From Exilibacterium tricleocarpae (lineage in GTDB: Bacteria > Pseudomonadota > Gammaproteobacteria > Pseudomonadales > Cellvibrionaceae): DNA of 64,000 nt. The notes below the pieces were generated by a model that was not told the origin of the DNA, did not search any database, and was given only the letters and a program-made list of their open reading frames with translations. The stretch lies in contig NZ_ML660104.1 in the NCBI RefSeq assembly GCF_007004655.1, forward strand, positions 1-64,000, given 5' to 3'. The translations under genes and the position numbers were made by a program. This document shows positions 1 to 8,977 of the stretch, piece by piece; positions within the stretch are counted from its first letter, which is position 1; each line of letters starts with the position of its first letter.

Positions 1-2
1 AT

Positions 3-161
3 ACTAATGGGCTATTACGCCAGTATTTTCCGAAAGGAACCTACCTTTCAGATTACCCGCAATCGTACCTAAATAAAATTGCCTCTAAGTTAAACAATAG
101 ACCAAGAAAAACCTTGGGATATCGATCGCCAGCAGCTATGCTTAACGAGATGTTGCGTTGA
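3..161 (+). CDS. IS30-family transposase, C-terminal end (cut by window edge)
   Basis: Only the last 52 residues are in the window. They read TNGLLRQYFPKGTYLSDYP and then a segment with NNRPRKTLGYRSP. This is the usual C-terminal signature of IS30-type DDE transposases, which cut and join the ends of the element. The frame runs open from the left edge to a TGA at 159-161. I cannot tell whether the gene is whole upstream, and I could not place the right inverted repeat of the element after the stop. Confidence 0.85.
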   Translation, partial: TNGLLRQYFPKGTYLSDYPQSYLNKIASKLNNRPRKTLGYRSPAAMLNEMLR

Positions 162-738
162 CCGGTTGAATCCATCGCAGTTATTGATCGAATATTTTCC
201 GCCGCTACCTACTCTCACGCAGGGCTTCTCCGATCACCTCATGAAAAAAATTAAAAAATCTATAAGAAACAATGGTCTGCATTTTATTTCAGTGGCTTCC
301 AACAGCTTGATGTAGGTTTTGTTGCGGCAACTAACAGTAATTTATTACTGCGCCAAAAATGCACACTTGATTTTAGATGTTGGGCACAGATGGTGCGCGA
401 ACTAGAGTGTTCAAATTGCAATGAGGGCTAAATTGGTAGCAGATAATACGCCGAAAAGACGAGATTTTTTAGGAATTTATTTTCATTAAATTTTGAAAGC
501 TTGAGATCATTTAGTTGGCTTTATTGTTTAAGTAGATAACTTACAGGTTAATTATAATTATGTGGCCTGTGTGAAGTGTTTTTTTCTAAAGTGGTTGTGC
601 GGTCATTTCGAACTAGTTAGCTGATCACTGATAGATAAGCGGGGTGGGATTGCTGAGGGCAGTGCGTAGTAGACCCCGGGTCGGTGGGGAGAGCGCGGGT
701 TGGAGAGAGTGACGGAGAAGTTACAGAGCCGATAATCT
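162..738. other. Intergenic stretch after the transposase end
   Basis: About 580 bases with no convincing gene. It is AT-rich between 430 and 560, compared with GC-rich coding sequence around it. It should hold the right end of the IS30-type element and the 3' flank of the LuxR-type gene, but no clear inverted repeat or terminator was identified. Confidence 0.5.
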
Positions 739-1671
739 TCAGTTCCGCTCGTCAATCAACCCTTCTTTAATCGCTTTCCACACAGTCCCGGCAATGGTGG
801 TGGTGCCCAATGCTGTCTTGGCCGCCGCCACATGCTTGTTGATAGTATCGGTGCTCAGATGGAGTAAGTCTGCAGCCTGGCGCAGCGTCACATCCTTCTT
901 GGCAAGGGTGTTCAGTAGCCTTAGCGGGCGAGGGTTGATCTTTGCCGCCGTGCTCTTTTTGTTCGCCTCAAAAACTTGCGGAAACTTCTTTATACCCACG
1001 CCTTCAATGCTGTTAACCAAGAGGTCCAGGGTCTGCTGGTTATTGGCCACATGCTGCCGGAATATGTCTTCTGCGCGATCTTCCGGGGAGCATATGGAGA
1101 GGTACCGCCCCTTCTTGGGCGTGCCGCTGTGGGTAATATAACAGCCTGCATCGCCGGCGCTGATAATCAGCATATAGCGCCCGCCGCGGTTTTCCAGACC
1201 GTTTGCAGGCAGGCTGGCGATAAAGTGGTAGAGCATCGAGAGATGGCGCGCCCTGGGATCGTCTGCCGTGGCCTGCAGGATCATGCCGCCGGACTCAAAC
1301 TTCTCGCCGCCGTGGCTGGACAGTATCATCTTCGGCATCAGCGCCTGGTTGCCCTCATCCCTTTGCAGTACATCCAGGCGCACGAAGCTATATTCGGCGA
1401 AGCCCAGGTGCGTCAATATACCGGTCACTTGCCTCGCCATCGCCTCGCGCGTGTCACAGCTGTTCAACAACCGATAGAGCTTGCGCTCCATCTGCAACTG
1501 CGCAAATAACGCTTCGTCTTCCTCGTCATTGTCAAAAAATGCACCCAACCGCTCCGCGGGTATAACAGAAGACGGGTAGCGCCAGGTTGACTGCTGGGGG
1601 CTGCTCACGGCCTTTAATGACCTGCCGCCGGTGACAGCCTTGGGGCCGAATGCGGGTGATTTCTGTGACAT
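739..1671 (-). CDS. LuxR-type transcriptional regulator (subtype A, copy 1)
   Basis: A 310-residue regulator. Residues ~55-230 resemble the autoinducer-binding fold (LGFAEYSFVRLD near 89-100). Residues ~245-305 form a LuxR/GerE helix-turn-helix with the helix LSTDTINKHVAAAKTALG and the ending GLI. The start is ATG with AAGGAG six bases upstream. It is closely related to the 313-residue regulator at 7679-8620; together they bracket the P450/receptor region. An inverted repeat at 1701-1714 lies just upstream and could be an operator. No luxI gene is nearby, so it would be a LuxR solo. The ligand is unknown, and the conserved Asp-Pro pair of acyl-homoserine-lactone receptors is not obvious. Confidence 0.8.
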   Translation of the reverse strand: MSQKSPAFGPKAVTGGRSLKAVSSPQQSTWRYPSSVIPAERLGAFFDNDEEDEALFAQLQMERKLYRLLNSCDTREAMARQVTGILTHLGFAEYSFVRLDVLQRDEGNQALMPKMILSSHGGEKFESGGMILQATADDPRARHLSMLYHFIASLPANGLENRGGRYMLIISAGDAGCYITHSGTPKKGRYLSICSPEDRAEDIFRQHVANNQQTLDLLVNSIEGVGIKKFPQVFEANKKSTAAKINPRPLRLLNTLAKKDVTLRQAADLLHLSTDTINKHVAAAKTALGTTTIAGTVWKAIKEGLIDERN

Positions 1672-1700
1672 GAATGCTCCTTACTATGAAGCAAGATTAG

Positions 1701-1714
1701 TCACGAAACCGTGA
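1701..1714. promoter_or_regulatory. Inverted repeat upstream of the LuxR-type gene
   Basis: TCACG-AAAC-CGTGA, a perfect 5-bp dyad 30 bases upstream of the start at 1671. A second dyad, CAATCA/TGATTG, lies at 1753-1758 and 1769-1774. Either could be an operator for a dimeric regulator. The assignment is by position only. Confidence 0.35.
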
Positions 1715-1883
1715 ACGGACAATAGCGAAAATTCAGTTAATCCAACCCGGTCCAATCATAAAAATCTGTGATTGACAGGTTGAAAAATAGCGGGCTGAGG
1801 ATGGGTTGATGACCAGAATATAGATCTTAGCGTTAATTAAAACTTTTTGCAGCCTAATCAAACTTTATTTCATGTCAAGTATC

Positions 1884-2666
1884 TCAGGTGTAAGTGATCA
1901 GCCCGGTGGTGATGGCGTGTTTTATGGCGGCATTGTTGGTTTTGGCAGACAGGGCCAGTTTGATTGTCCTCAAATTCATTTCAGTTGCTTCAAGCGTCAT
2001 GCCCAGCTTGTCCGCCACTGCGGGCAGGGGCATATCGCCATTGGCGAGGGTGGCGAGCACCCGGATCGGTTCGGGAATGGTTTTGGCCGCCCTGCTTTCG
2101 CCGGGGCCGACGAATAAGTCGGGGAACTTGCAGGTGCCGACATAATCTATCGCCACACACAGGGCGTGGAGCACGTCTTTGCAGGCCGCTACCCGCCGTT
2201 GAAACGTGACCGGCCTCACTCCCCGCTGCGACAGCGCCAGCATCACATTGCCGTGGCCGTTGCAGGCTGCGAACGGTATGCAATAGTAGTCGTAGTAGCT
2301 AAAGGCCTGGTTCAGCTCGTAGACTCGCTTGTCGATGGGAGTTTGGGTGACATACAGTTGCGACATAAACAGCGGCTTTGTGTTTTCCTTGGCATAGCGC
2401 ACCATCAGGTCGTGCTCGTAGAACCCTTCTTCCTGGTAAATTTCCAACTGCTTATCCGGGTTGGTGGCGAAGTTTGGGCCCTCCGCCTCGCTGGTATTCA
2501 TGCGCACGAAAGCAAAGTCTGAGAACGCCAAATTGTTGACGGTGGCGCCGATCTTTTGCCGAAACTCAATAGGGTTGCGGGCCCTTGCAAAGTCGGCGTA
2601 GAAATCAGACTCGATATTCGGCCGGTAAGCCATTGTTTTGGGTCCGGGGAAATGTGCGATCACCAT
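1884..2666 (-). CDS. LuxR-type transcriptional regulator (subtype B, copy 1)
   Basis: 260 residues from an ATG at 2666; an in-frame ATG at 2633 would give 249. The N-terminal half has the sensory-domain pattern FSDFAFVRMN, then EGFYEHDLMVRYA and a block DYYCIPFAACNGHGNVML. The C-terminal ~60 residues align with a LuxR helix-turn-helix and end GLITYT. The recognition helix reads LEATEMNLRTIKLAL. It lacks the S-x-x-T-(I/V)-x-x-H pattern kept in the other three regulators here, so its DNA target may differ or binding may be weak. It is a paralogue of the 295-residue regulator at 6586-7473. It lies downstream of the receptor gene on the same strand but is separated from it by ~430 bases. Confidence 0.75.
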   Translation of the reverse strand: MVIAHFPGPKTMAYRPNIESDFYADFARARNPIEFRQKIGATVNNLAFSDFAFVRMNTSEAEGPNFATNPDKQLEIYQEEGFYEHDLMVRYAKENTKPLFMSQLYVTQTPIDKRVYELNQAFSYYDYYCIPFAACNGHGNVMLALSQRGVRPVTFQRRVAACKDVLHALCVAIDYVGTCKFPDLFVGPGESRAAKTIPEPIRVLATLANGDMPLPAVADKLGMTLEATEMNLRTIKLALSAKTNNAAIKHAITTGLITYT

Positions 2667-3095
2667 CTGCTGTCACCAGTCCAGGGTGGAACCATTAAGC
2701 TGCCTTGCTGCCGTCTCGACCGGTACCCTACTGGAGGGGCGGCTGCCGGTTGGGAGTGGAATGCCAGACTTTAACGCTACTATCTATATTCTCGCAAGTT
2801 TACCAATTTTCCTCATCTTATTCGGAAAAAAATTTGAAGTGCGTACCATTTTTTACATGAAATTTGCAGCAAGGTGGAAAATATTCGTTTGCTTTTTGCC
2901 GTTGCTTCTGGAGTGTCACTTGTATGACAAGAGATGCTTTTAATGGAGCTGAGTTTACATGCGATTGTGTTATCGACCGCTACTACTAACGTTATATATA
3001 ACAAAGAGAGGCTGCTCTTTTTGTGTGCGTAGAAAGCGTAACGGTTTGTCAGGCACTTCCCTGCGCCTGTTTTCCGGTAAGTACTGAAACTGGCG
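2667..3095. other. Gap between TonB receptor and LuxR-type gene
   Basis: About 430 bases without a supported gene. The part from ~2780 to 3000 is clearly AT-rich. It would contain the receptor terminator and the promoter of the regulator at 1884-2666. I see no strong hairpin with a T-run. Confidence 0.45.
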
Positions 3096-5306
3096 CTAAA
3101 ACTCGTAGGTAAAGTCAATGCCCGCTGTGCGCGGATCGCCAAAGGCCTGAGGTACCGCAATCGGTAGGCCGCCAACCGGGAACGCGTAAACCACATACTC
3201 TTCGTCAGTCAGGTTTCTACCCCAAAGGGAGACTTTTAAAGCGCCTGCGTGTTCGCCGAAACGAATATCCGCCAGGCTCAGGCGCGCATTGAACAGGGTA
3301 TAGCCGTCAAGGCGAAAGCCGCCGTGTTGCACGTAGGCGTATTGATCGGTGGAGGTGACATCCAGATGTGCCGTCAGCAGCCCGTAGCTGGCCGGTGCGA
3401 AGCTGTAGTCCAGACTCAGGGCGCCGGCATGGGGTGGTGTCTGCGACAGCGAGAAGCGCCGCTCAGCGCCGTCGTCCAGAGGGTTGGGTTGGCGCGGCAT
3501 ATCGCCGTCCAGGTAGGTATAGCTCAACCCCACCGTCAGGCCTTCAAAAGGCACCGCGGTGACCTCCAGTTCGAAACCGTCGACGTCGACGGTTTTTTCG
3601 GCATTAATGGTATCCACTATGGTGGGTATATCCGGATCGCTGAAATCCAGGTGCATACCGTCGTATTCCGTGGTGAAAGCGGCGGCATTGATGCGCAGGC
3701 GACGGTCGAAGAATTCCGACTTCAGCCCGATCTCAAAGGTTTCCGCTTCCTCGGAATCATAGGGCCGTAAGCTCACGGAGCCGGTATTGACGCCGCCGGT
3801 TTTGTAGGCTGTGGACCATTTGGCATAGGTGGAGACATCCTCCGTCCACTGATAGTCGAAGGTTAATGAGTAGTCGGTATTGTCGGTCTCGAGATCGAAG
3901 TCATCACGCCCTTCTTCGATGCGTGTGCCAGAGCGCTCGTCCTCGGTGTAGCGCAGGCCGGCGGTAATCTGAAACTCGTCGGTAGCCGACCAGGCGACCT
4001 GTCCGTAAACCGCTGTCGACTCGGCGTCGGCGTCGACAAAGCGTGGGGGTACGTCGTCGCCTCTTTGCAAAGAGTCGAAGGTCGTCGGCGGTGTGATGGG
4101 CGTCATGGGGGCAAGGCCTTGGGTGCCAAACATATCGAGTGTGAAAAAATTCTGTGTATCTTTTTCTACTTCCTCGTCGAAGTAAAAGACCCCGGCTACC
4201 CATTCGATATTATCGTTGGTGCCAATCAACTGAAATTCCTGGGAAAACTGCTCCTGGTCCGTTTCGGAGAAAAGTTTTAGGCCATTGAAGTACAAGGCGC
4301 CGGCAAAGTTATTGTTGTTTTCCTCCTCCAGCGTCCGGTAGGCACTGATCGATTTGAATTCCAGTTGTTCCGACAGTGTCCAGCTGACTGTCGCGGCATG
4401 TCCCTGCTGTTCAGCGCTAGTGGGGTCGAGGGAGGTCACCGGTGCGCGGGTGCGGGTCATACGCTCGCGTTCACGACTAAACGCGCCGCCGTTGTCCTCG
4501 TAAAACTGAAAATAATTCTGCACAGTTTCCACATCCGACAGATCGTAACTGTAGTCGAGTGTAACCGACTCGCTCACCGGCCAGTGCAAACTCAGGCGAC
4601 CGCCGCTCTTGTCATAAGCGGTATAGTCGGCCTCACCGGGCTGGGTGTTGTTCACCCAGCCGTCGCGCTCGGAGTGAATAAAGTCAATTTTGCTGCGAAT
4701 ACCGGCAAATTCGGGCAGGTCGATACGGGTAACACTGCGGAATTCGTCGAACCTGCCGGCGCCGAAGGTCTGTTTGATACCGAGTTCGCCACTGGGTTTA
4801 TTGGACACCAGGCTCACCGCGCCGCCCACCGCATTGCGGCCAAACAGTGTGCCCTGGGGTCCACGCAGCACCTCGATCCGCTGCAGATCGGCCAGTTCCA
4901 TGCCGAGCGCATGGGAGCGCCCGATATAAACCCCGTCCAGATAAATGGCGACAGAGGGATCGCGGGTAACTTCACTGGCATCGGAAGGGCTGTTGCCGCG
5001 AATACTGATCACCAGGTTGGATGAGGCAATGCCCAGCGGTTGCACCCGAAACGAGGGGATGGCGCCCTCGCCGAGGTCGCCGAGGCTGTTGATGCCCATG
5101 ATCTCCAACTGCTGTTGCCCCATTACGGCGATGGAGATAGGTGTATCCTGCAACGATTGTTCGCGCTTCTGTGCGGTGACAATGACCTCTTCCAGTGCGG
5201 ACTCGTCGGTCGCCTGAGCTATCGCGGTGCCACACAGAGCGGCCAACCCACTCGAGGTGAGCACACCGATAAGGGGGCGCGGCAAGTCGCTTATGCGATA
5301 AGGCAT
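3096..5306 (-). CDS. TonB-dependent outer-membrane receptor
   Basis: 736 residues. A signal peptide (cleavage after the CGTAIA region) is followed by a TonB-box-like EEVIVTAQKREQSLQ, a plug domain (~45-160, with GRNAVGGAV) and a long beta-barrel ending in the C-terminal Phe typical of outer-membrane proteins. Such receptors import large or scarce molecules using TonB energy. The start has AGGGAG seven bases upstream. It is the last gene of a probable operon, 31 bases after the P450 stop, with the subtype B LuxR regulator at the front. The pairing suggests uptake of a lipophilic or terpenoid-like compound that the P450 then hydroxylates. The substrate cannot be read from the sequence. Confidence 0.92.
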   Translation of the reverse strand: MPYRISDLPRPLIGVLTSSGLAALCGTAIAQATDESALEEVIVTAQKREQSLQDTPISIAVMGQQQLEIMGINSLGDLGEGAIPSFRVQPLGIASSNLVISIRGNSPSDASEVTRDPSVAIYLDGVYIGRSHALGMELADLQRIEVLRGPQGTLFGRNAVGGAVSLVSNKPSGELGIKQTFGAGRFDEFRSVTRIDLPEFAGIRSKIDFIHSERDGWVNNTQPGEADYTAYDKSGGRLSLHWPVSESVTLDYSYDLSDVETVQNYFQFYEDNGGAFSRERERMTRTRAPVTSLDPTSAEQQGHAATVSWTLSEQLEFKSISAYRTLEEENNNNFAGALYFNGLKLFSETDQEQFSQEFQLIGTNDNIEWVAGVFYFDEEVEKDTQNFFTLDMFGTQGLAPMTPITPPTTFDSLQRGDDVPPRFVDADAESTAVYGQVAWSATDEFQITAGLRYTEDERSGTRIEEGRDDFDLETDNTDYSLTFDYQWTEDVSTYAKWSTAYKTGGVNTGSVSLRPYDSEEAETFEIGLKSEFFDRRLRINAAAFTTEYDGMHLDFSDPDIPTIVDTINAEKTVDVDGFELEVTAVPFEGLTVGLSYTYLDGDMPRQPNPLDDGAERRFSLSQTPPHAGALSLDYSFAPASYGLLTAHLDVTSTDQYAYVQHGGFRLDGYTLFNARLSLADIRFGEHAGALKVSLWGRNLTDEEYVVYAFPVGGLPIAVPQAFGDPRTAGIDFTYEF

Positions 5307-5337
5307 AGTGGTTTCTCCCTAATGATTAGGTTATTTG

Positions 5338-6561
5338 TTATTTAAAACGGGTTGGCAAGGTGAGCAGGCCGCGCACGAAAATTGCTGGCGCCCAGTTTAT
5401 CTGGTCTTCCGGCGGGCAGGAAATATGAGAGAAGTTTTCCAGCAGCGTTTCCAGTGCAATTTTTATCTGCAGCCTGGCTAACGCTTCCCCAATGCAGATA
5501 TGGGCCCCGTAACCAAAGGCGAGATGGGTTTTTACATTGGGGCGCGACAACTGGAAGCTGTCGGGATCGGGAAACTGCGCCGGATCGCGGTTGGCGGCCG
5601 CCAATAGCGCTATCACATATTCCCCTTCGGGGATGGTGACGCCGGCGATCTCGACGTCGCTGCGGGTTCGGCGCAAGGCCCCGTGCAGCGATGGTGCAAA
5701 CCGCATGGCCTCCTCGATAAAAGCGGGAATCAGCTCGGGCGATTGGCGCAGCTCAGCCAGCAGTTCGGGCCTGCGGGAAAGCTGGATAATACAGGCGCAC
5801 AGCATTTGCACCGGCGTCTGGAATCCGGCGGCAACGAAGATTTCCAGCGCGTCGCGCAGCATGCGCCCGGTGAGCTTCTCCCCGTCGATTTCGGCCTGAA
5901 TCAGTGCGGTAACCAGATCGTTCTCGGGATTTTCGCGCTTGTGCTCAATAATCTTGGTAAACTGCGCCCGATGCTTGCGCAACAGGTATTCATACTCGGC
6001 GATAAACTCATCGCTCGGTCTGCGCAGGGTCAGCAGCTCTTCCATTTGCATCCAGCGGCGCATGTCTTTTAAGCCCTGTACATCGCCGGTGCCGATGATG
6101 CGGCCCAGGAAACCGCCGACGTAGGGATAGGAAAAATACTCCAGAAAGTCCACCTCGCCCTTTGCCCGCAGAGCGGGAATCAGGTCCTCGGCGGCCTTTT
6201 TCATGTGCGGTATCTGCGCGTTGATAACCCGGCCGACAAACGCCTTGTTCACCAGCGCGTGGCGCTGGGTGTGCTCGGGCGGGTCCAGGGTGGCGATAAA
6301 GCGATCGCTTTTGCAGTCTTCGCTCAGCCAGTCGGCCTGAAACATGTCGCTGTAGGCCGAGCAGGAGAACAGATCGTGCCGCTTGAGCATAAACCTCACA
6401 TCTTCAAAGCGGCTGACAGCCCAGAAACGGTTTGGCTCTACCCGGCATACCGGGTAGTGTTCGCGCAACAGTTTATAGTCGGGAAACGGATTAATCAGGT
6501 TTTGCTTGCTCAGTAAATCAACTTTATTTTCCGGCGCATATTTTACGGCAACGGTGGACAT
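5338..6561 (-). CDS. Cytochrome P450 (soluble, bacterial class)
   Basis: A 407-residue haem monooxygenase. The haem-binding loop is FGYGAHICIG with the Cys ligand at 356. The ExxR motif of the K-helix is E284-A-M-R287. There is no membrane anchor, as usual for soluble bacterial P450s fed by ferredoxin; no ferredoxin or reductase gene is adjacent. In the I-helix the oxygen-activating site reads A245-G-F-Q-T249, so Gln sits where Asp or Glu is normal, while the Thr is kept. The gene lies 24 bases after the LuxR-type regulator and 31 bases before the receptor, so all three are probably co-transcribed. The substrate is unknown. Confidence 0.95.
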   Translation of the reverse strand: MSTVAVKYAPENKVDLLSKQNLINPFPDYKLLREHYPVCRVEPNRFWAVSRFEDVRFMLKRHDLFSCSAYSDMFQADWLSEDCKSDRFIATLDPPEHTQRHALVNKAFVGRVINAQIPHMKKAAEDLIPALRAKGEVDFLEYFSYPYVGGFLGRIIGTGDVQGLKDMRRWMQMEELLTLRRPSDEFIAEYEYLLRKHRAQFTKIIEHKRENPENDLVTALIQAEIDGEKLTGRMLRDALEIFVAAGFQTPVQMLCACIIQLSRRPELLAELRQSPELIPAFIEEAMRFAPSLHGALRRTRSDVEIAGVTIPEGEYVIALLAAANRDPAQFPDPDSFQLSRPNVKTHLAFGYGAHICIGEALARLQIKIALETLLENFSHISCPPEDQINWAPAIFVRGLLTLPTRFK

Positions 6562-6585
6562 AGGCGGGACCTCTGCTGTAATCGT

Positions 6586-7473
6586 TTAGGTATAACTGAT
6601 CAACCCTAATTTTATCGCTTTTTTTATGGCACCAACTGTCGTCTTGGTGTCTAGTGCTCTTCTCACGGCGGCAATATGCTGGTTTGCGGTGATGGTACTG
6701 ATACAGAGCTTTTCGGCGACTGCTGACATGGTCATATCGTTATTGGCCAGAGTATTCAGCACCAGCAGCGGTTTGGGATTGATTTTTACCGGTTCGCACT
6801 CTTCCCCCACGGAGAACTCGTTCGGAAATTTGGTAGATGTGACGTGATCAATGGCTTCACACAATACATGCAGGGTAGGTTTGTGGCGGGTAATGTTGAC
6901 TTGAAAATCCAGCGAACTGATGCCCCGTTGCGACACCGTCAGCATGACCTTGGCTTTGCCGCGACAACTCATCATGGGGATGCAGTAATAGTCCAGATAG
7001 CCGTAGCTTTGGTTGAGTTCAAAGATTTTCTGGTTGGCGCGGAACAGATCGATATCGTAGGGGGCGTCATAGGCGACGCCGTAGACCTTCGATATGAAAA
7101 TGGGGCGGATATTCTGCGAGACGTACCGGACCATGAAATCGTGCTCGTAATAGCCCTCCTCGAAGTAAGACTTTACTTGGTCATGGGGGTTGGTCAGCAG
7201 GGGGGATTCCAGGTCCGACGGGGCCATTCGCACAAAACCGTAGTCTGAAAACCCTATTTTTCCAATGACTTCCAGTACCTGGTTGTGTAAATCGCGCGGA
7301 TCCTTGGCTCTTGCCAGCTGGGTACAGAGCCCCAATTGCATCTCGGGAGAGAGATTGGTATCGGTTCTGTTATCGCCGGCAGTGCGCCCGAGCTGGAGTA
7401 ACAGCTTGTCGCACATGGCGTCCTGGTTATCGCCTGTCAGCGTGAAATCTAATGTTTGGCGGCGATCAGGCAT
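6586..7473 (-). CDS. LuxR-type transcriptional regulator (subtype B, copy 2), first gene of the P450 operon
   Basis: 295 residues. The sensory domain contains IGFSDYGFVRM, GYYEHDFMVRYV and DYYCIPMMSCRGKAKVML. The C-terminal helix-turn-helix (~235-293) has LCISTITANQHIAAVRRAL and ends GLISYT. It is clearly a paralogue of the 260-residue regulator at 1884-2666 but keeps the usual recognition-helix pattern. Its stop is only 24 bases before the P450 start, so it probably controls the P450 and receptor genes in response to a small molecule, perhaps the imported substrate or product. The start chosen is the ATG at 7473; no strong ribosome site is seen, and an internal ATG at 7416 is possible. Confidence 0.8.
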   Translation of the reverse strand: MPDRRQTLDFTLTGDNQDAMCDKLLLQLGRTAGDNRTDTNLSPEMQLGLCTQLARAKDPRDLHNQVLEVIGKIGFSDYGFVRMAPSDLESPLLTNPHDQVKSYFEEGYYEHDFMVRYVSQNIRPIFISKVYGVAYDAPYDIDLFRANQKIFELNQSYGYLDYYCIPMMSCRGKAKVMLTVSQRGISSLDFQVNITRHKPTLHVLCEAIDHVTSTKFPNEFSVGEECEPVKINPKPLLVLNTLANNDMTMSAVAEKLCISTITANQHIAAVRRALDTKTTVGAIKKAIKLGLISYT

Positions 7474-7678
7474 AGGATAAGGCTACGGCAACCACTGGTT
7501 ATAGACGTCTTATTTAGAGTTACGCTCATGTATATCACGCAAGAAAACCGATTCTCCTCACCCCTGAAGTCAAAAAACCACTGATATATTCAGAATATTT
7601 TTTGTGGTGAGAAGTAACGCAGGTTCCCGGGCCAGATCAGACCGTTTAGTAGTGGTGGCAGCTTGCCGTGCGCCGAGG

Positions 7679-8620
7679 CTAAGGGTCCTCGGTGTCGATA
7701 AGCCCCGCCTGCAGTGCTTGCCACAGAGTGCCCGCCAGGGTGTTGGTACCCAGGGTGGCCTTGGCGGCGGCCACGTGCTTGTTGATGGTGTCAGTACTGA
7801 GGCAGAGCCGATCGGCGGCCTCGCGCAGGGTGGCGTCGCGTTTGGCCAGGGTGTTTAACAAGCGCAGTGGCCGCGGCGTGATGGTGTTGGCCTGGCCGCG
7901 GTTCTGGTGCCGGAACAGGGTCGGGAATTTGCTGGTGCCCACGGCCTCGATGGTCGTGGCCAGCAGGTTGAGGGCGTATTGGTTGTTTTCCACCCGCTGG
8001 TGAAAAGCATCGGTGTCCCGGGCCTGGCCCGGTCCGGACATCCACAGGTAGCCATTGGCGCCGGGCCGACCGGTAATGACCAGGTAATAACCGGCCCCCT
8101 GCGCGCCGACGATCAGCACAGATTGATGGTTCTTAATCGCCCGCGCGTCTGTCTCCGCAGCGGCCACCCAGTGAAACAGCGCCGACAGGTGGCGATTGCG
8201 GGCGTCGGCAATGCCCGCCTGCAGCATCAGGCCGCACCGTTGGGCCACCCGTTCGCTGCAGCTCGACAACAGTTCGGTCGGCATCAGCGCCTCGCTGGCG
8301 GCGGGCGTGGCAACCCGGTCGAGGCGCAGGAAAGCGTATTCCGAAAACCCCAGCTGCGCGACTTCCTCCTGCAGTCGCCGGCGCAGCTCGGCCGGGGTGT
8401 CGGCGCTGCTGAACTGCCGGTAGAGCTGTCGCTCCCGCTTCAAGCGCGCAAACAGTGCTTCGTCGTTTTCGTCGCTGTCGAACAGCAGGTTGAGTTTGTG
8501 GGGTGAAACAATATAGGGCGGCTTGTCGGCCCGGATGGCGTATTGGGGGTCTGTCTCCGGATTGTCCGCTTCCCTGTCCCGGTAGCAGAGCCTGCTCGCA
8601 GGCGTGGTTTTGCTCCGCAT
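7679..8620 (-). CDS. LuxR-type transcriptional regulator (subtype A, copy 2)
   Basis: 313 residues. The layout is that of the regulator at 739-1671: an N-terminal extension, a sensory domain (LGFSEYAFLRLD) and a C-terminal helix-turn-helix with LCLSTDTINKHVAAAKATLG. The two share the phrase RPLRLLNTLAK before the helix-turn-helix. The start has AGAGGAG about six bases upstream. A short dyad, CGTGT-TGG-ACACG, lies at 8641-8653 just upstream. The gene is separated from the P450 operon by ~200 bases that include an AT-rich palindrome near 7586-7598, so it is probably its own transcript. The ligand is unknown. Confidence 0.8.
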   Translation of the reverse strand: MRSKTTPASRLCYRDREADNPETDPQYAIRADKPPYIVSPHKLNLLFDSDENDEALFARLKRERQLYRQFSSADTPAELRRRLQEEVAQLGFSEYAFLRLDRVATPAASEALMPTELLSSCSERVAQRCGLMLQAGIADARNRHLSALFHWVAAAETDARAIKNHQSVLIVGAQGAGYYLVITGRPGANGYLWMSGPGQARDTDAFHQRVENNQYALNLLATTIEAVGTSKFPTLFRHQNRGQANTITPRPLRLLNTLAKRDATLREAADRLCLSTDTINKHVAAAKATLGTNTLAGTLWQALQAGLIDTEDP

Positions 8621-8794
8621 ATATGCTCCTCTCTGGTGGTCGTGTTGGACACGCTTGTTGTTATTGATGCAATTAATGATTGACTGACTTATTCGATAAT
8701 CCCGGCTATCGGTGCCGATGTTGCCGTCACTGTTGAATTCTCGCGGCAGCCCGCCGGAGCCGTCGCTGTTGGCGCCTGTTTAGTTCTCGCGAAT

Positions 8795-8933
8795 GCGTAC
8801 TATAGGGCGTGATATGGGCGATTGCAATACCCGCCCTTTGCGGCGCTGAAACGACTCTGGCGCAAATAGGGGTCAAGGCGCGAGAATCATATATACGCCC
8901 TACTGGACGTTCAACGCCCGTCCGCTAGGGCGT
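8795..8933. promoter_or_regulatory. Repeated TAGGGCGT operator-like sites before the first XRE gene
   Basis: The octamer TAGGGCGT occurs at 8803-8810 and 8926-8933, and inverted at 8895-8902. A further copy is at 9239-9246 before the second XRE gene. The inverted pair flanks 23 bases and ends 45 bases before the start at 8978, a position suited to autorepression. The 17-mer at 8795-8811 is exactly repeated at 9231-9247. Confidence 0.5.
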
Positions 8934-8977
8934 AAAAGGGAGCCTTCAAATTCCTATAGCAAATACGTCGAGGGTGT

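Noticed and set aside
2638-2943. 101-residue plus-strand frame across the LuxR-type gene start
   Set aside because: It overlaps the regulator start on the other strand and runs into AT-rich non-coding DNA; no ribosome site.
7586-7598. Palindrome ATATTC-A-GAATAT as a lux-box
   Set aside because: It lies downstream of the subtype A regulator and far from the P450 operon start codon, and looks more like part of an AT-rich 3' hairpin.
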